A stretch of DNA of 64,000 nt, taken from the NCBI GenBank assembly GCA_963722575.1, contig CAVRNR010000022.1, forward strand, positions 1,736,001 to 1,800,000, written 5' to 3'. Under the pieces are notes generated by a model. It worked only from the letters and a program-made list of their open reading frames with translations, was not told the origin of the DNA and did not search any database. The stretch's first letter is position 1. The number at the start of each line of letters is the position of its first letter. Source of the stretch: Fen-178 sp963722575. Its GTDB lineage: Bacteria; Acidobacteriota; Terriglobia; Bryobacterales; Bryobacteraceae. This document shows positions 63,175 to 64,000 of the stretch, one piece after another. Made by a program: the position numbers and the translations under genes.

Positions 63175-63541
63175 ACAGAACACGGCGCGGCGCGAACGCG
63201 AAAGGAGGCTGTTGCAGCCCGGCCCAGTCGGCAACCTGGCGGCGGGAGCGCCCAAGCTAGACCGGTTGATTCACGAGCGGCTGCGGCTGGGAATGGTGAG
63301 CGCTCTCTCGGTCAACGAGTCGCTCACTTTCAACGAGCTCAAGAAGTTGCTCGATACCACCGACGGCAACCTGAGCGTCCACGCCAGGAAACTGGAGGAG
63401 GCCGGGTACGTGGCCTGCGCCAAATCGTTCGCGGGACGCGTGCCGCGGACCGAGTACCGGCTGACCGCCGCGGGGCGGCGCGCCCTGGAGCGTTACCTCG
63501 ATCACATGGAAGCGCTCATCCAGGCCATGCGGGAGAGGTAG
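63164..63541 (+). CDS. winged-helix (MarR-like, HTH_34-type) transcriptional regulator
   Basis: 125 residues. 'LIHERLRLGMVSALSVNESL', 'TFNELKKLLDTTDGNLSVHA', 'RKLEEAGYVACAKSFAGRVP' and 'RTEYRLTAAGRRALERYLDH' give the full winged helix of the small HTH_34 family. The N-terminal 30 residues are basic and may be unstructured; a shorter start is possible. The flanking ACTTT-N7-AAAGT sites are the obvious candidate operators. Confidence 0.85.
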   Translation: MAARQNTARRERERRLLQPGPVGNLAAGAPKLDRLIHERLRLGMVSALSVNESLTFNELKKLLDTTDGNLSVHARKLEEAGYVACAKSFAGRVPRTEYRLTAAGRRALERYLDHMEALIQAMRER

Positions 63542-63551
63542 AGGTTTTTTT

Positions 63552-64000
63552 ATGGCTATTGACTTTACATCACAAAGTACTCTTCATATGGGGATCATCA
63601 TGGACGGCAACGGCCGATGGGCCCTCGCGCGCGGGTTGCTGCGCGTTGCTGGGCATCGCGCGGGTGTGGAGGCGGTAAGCCGCGTGGTGGAGGCGGCGCC
63701 CGCGGCGGGCGTCGGGATTCTGACGCTGTTCGCGTTCTCGTCCGACAACTGGCGGCGTCCGCGGGAAGAGGTGGAGACGCTGATGCGCCTGCTGGCGAAT
63801 TACCTGCAGAAGGAGACCGGGCGGGCGGTCGACCAAGGGGTCCGGATGGAAATCATCGGCCGCCGCGACCGTCTGGACGGAGAGCTGCGCGCGGCCATCG
63901 AGCGGGCCGAGGCGGCCACCGCCAGCGGAACGCGGTTACGGCTGCGAATCGCCGTCGATTACTCCGGCCGCGACGCCATTCTAGCCGCCGCGCGTCGCGT
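63552..64000 (+). CDS. uppS: undecaprenyl diphosphate synthase, 3' end beyond window
   Basis: A cis-prenyltransferase that makes the C55 lipid carrier for peptidoglycan. The motif 'HMGIIMDGNGRWALARG' carries the catalytic Asp and diphosphate-binding residues, followed by 'AGHRAGVEAVSRVVEAAPAA' and 'LTLFAFSSDNWRRPREEVET'. ATG 63552 has a GAGG ribosome site at the right distance. ATG 63588 lacks one and would start right at the active-site strand. The frame is open to the window edge, so about 100 C-terminal residues are missing. Confidence 0.92.
   Translation, partial: MAIDFTSQSTLHMGIIMDGNGRWALARGLLRVAGHRAGVEAVSRVVEAAPAAGVGILTLFAFSSDNWRRPREEVETLMRLLANYLQKETGRAVDQGVRMEIIGRRDRLDGELRAAIERAEAATASGTRLRLRIAVDYSGRDAILAAARR
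63562..63578. promoter_or_regulatory. putative operator ACTTT-N7-AAAGT, copy 2
   Basis: ACTTTACATCACAAAGT, followed by ACT. With the preferred uppS start it lies within codons 4-10; with ATG 63588 it would be just upstream. It shares 15 of 17 positions with copy 1. Confidence 0.45.

Overview
This 64 kb window is high-GC chromosomal DNA from an acidobacterium, most likely of the Solibacter/Bryobacter type. Three lineage-marker protein families support this: an ADOP-type duplicated permease (9082-11532), a VWFA-related secreted protein (35109-36179) and the Solibacter C-terminal beta-sandwich domain (8201-8985 and 41651-43600). The window also spans the likely replication origin, with dnaA, dnaN and gyrB on the minus strand and two DnaA-box-like sites upstream of dnaA. 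It opens inside an Oar-like TonB-dependent receptor and closes inside uppS.

Layout. 1-14731 is mostly housekeeping and secreted functions: receptor, queC-queE, a GH43-like enzyme, accB-accC, the ADOP permease, an ECF sigma/anti-sigma/secreted-protein operon and a cyclopropane-fatty-acid synthase. 14738-23116 is a layered region. It holds two remnants of the gyrB 3' end (14738-14908, decayed; 17555-17906, almost identical to the live gene), both in the orientation of intact gyrB. thiSGH lies between the two remnants. A lower-GC nucleotide-metabolism module lies between the second remnant and gyrB. The module contains an XRE-like regulator, an RNase H-like/DUF429 fusion nuclease, a P-loop nucleotide-kinase-like protein, a PurA paralogue with Ser in place of the catalytic Asp (as in phage PurZ), and a membrane-anchored dCTP-deaminase/dUTPase-like protein. 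It is the best candidate for an undescribed system.

25241-47618 holds dnaN, dnaA, the origin region, tRNA-Gly(GCC), a corrinoid protein with DUF1638, a GH35-like and GH3 secreted pair, parDE, the VWFA protein, a double RidA-like protein, pdxR/pdxST and an LMW phosphatase/ArsC-like gene. It continues with a cupin gene carrying an in-frame amber codon, a glycosidase with a Solibacter C-terminal domain, and thrC-tldD-pmbA with thrC frameshifted. 47735-58089 is accessory: an intact ISKra4-type IS with 13-bp inverted repeats and a 7-bp target duplication, an RhlE-like helicase, hicB-like, higBA and vapB plus a broken vapC, an IS1634-type transposase apparently inserted in an AlbA_2-domain gene, and an HslV/proteasome-like Ntn hydrolase. 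58239-64000 holds an Hsp70 (HscC-like) with DUF2760, a MerR-TPR protein, a membrane protein with a winged-helix regulator, and uppS.

Three families of short dispersed palindromes occur between genes. Several genes carry single-base lesions (receptor, Solibacter-domain protein, thrC, vapC, cupin). Some sit in G/C homopolymers and could be sequencing errors, phase-variable tracts or real decay.
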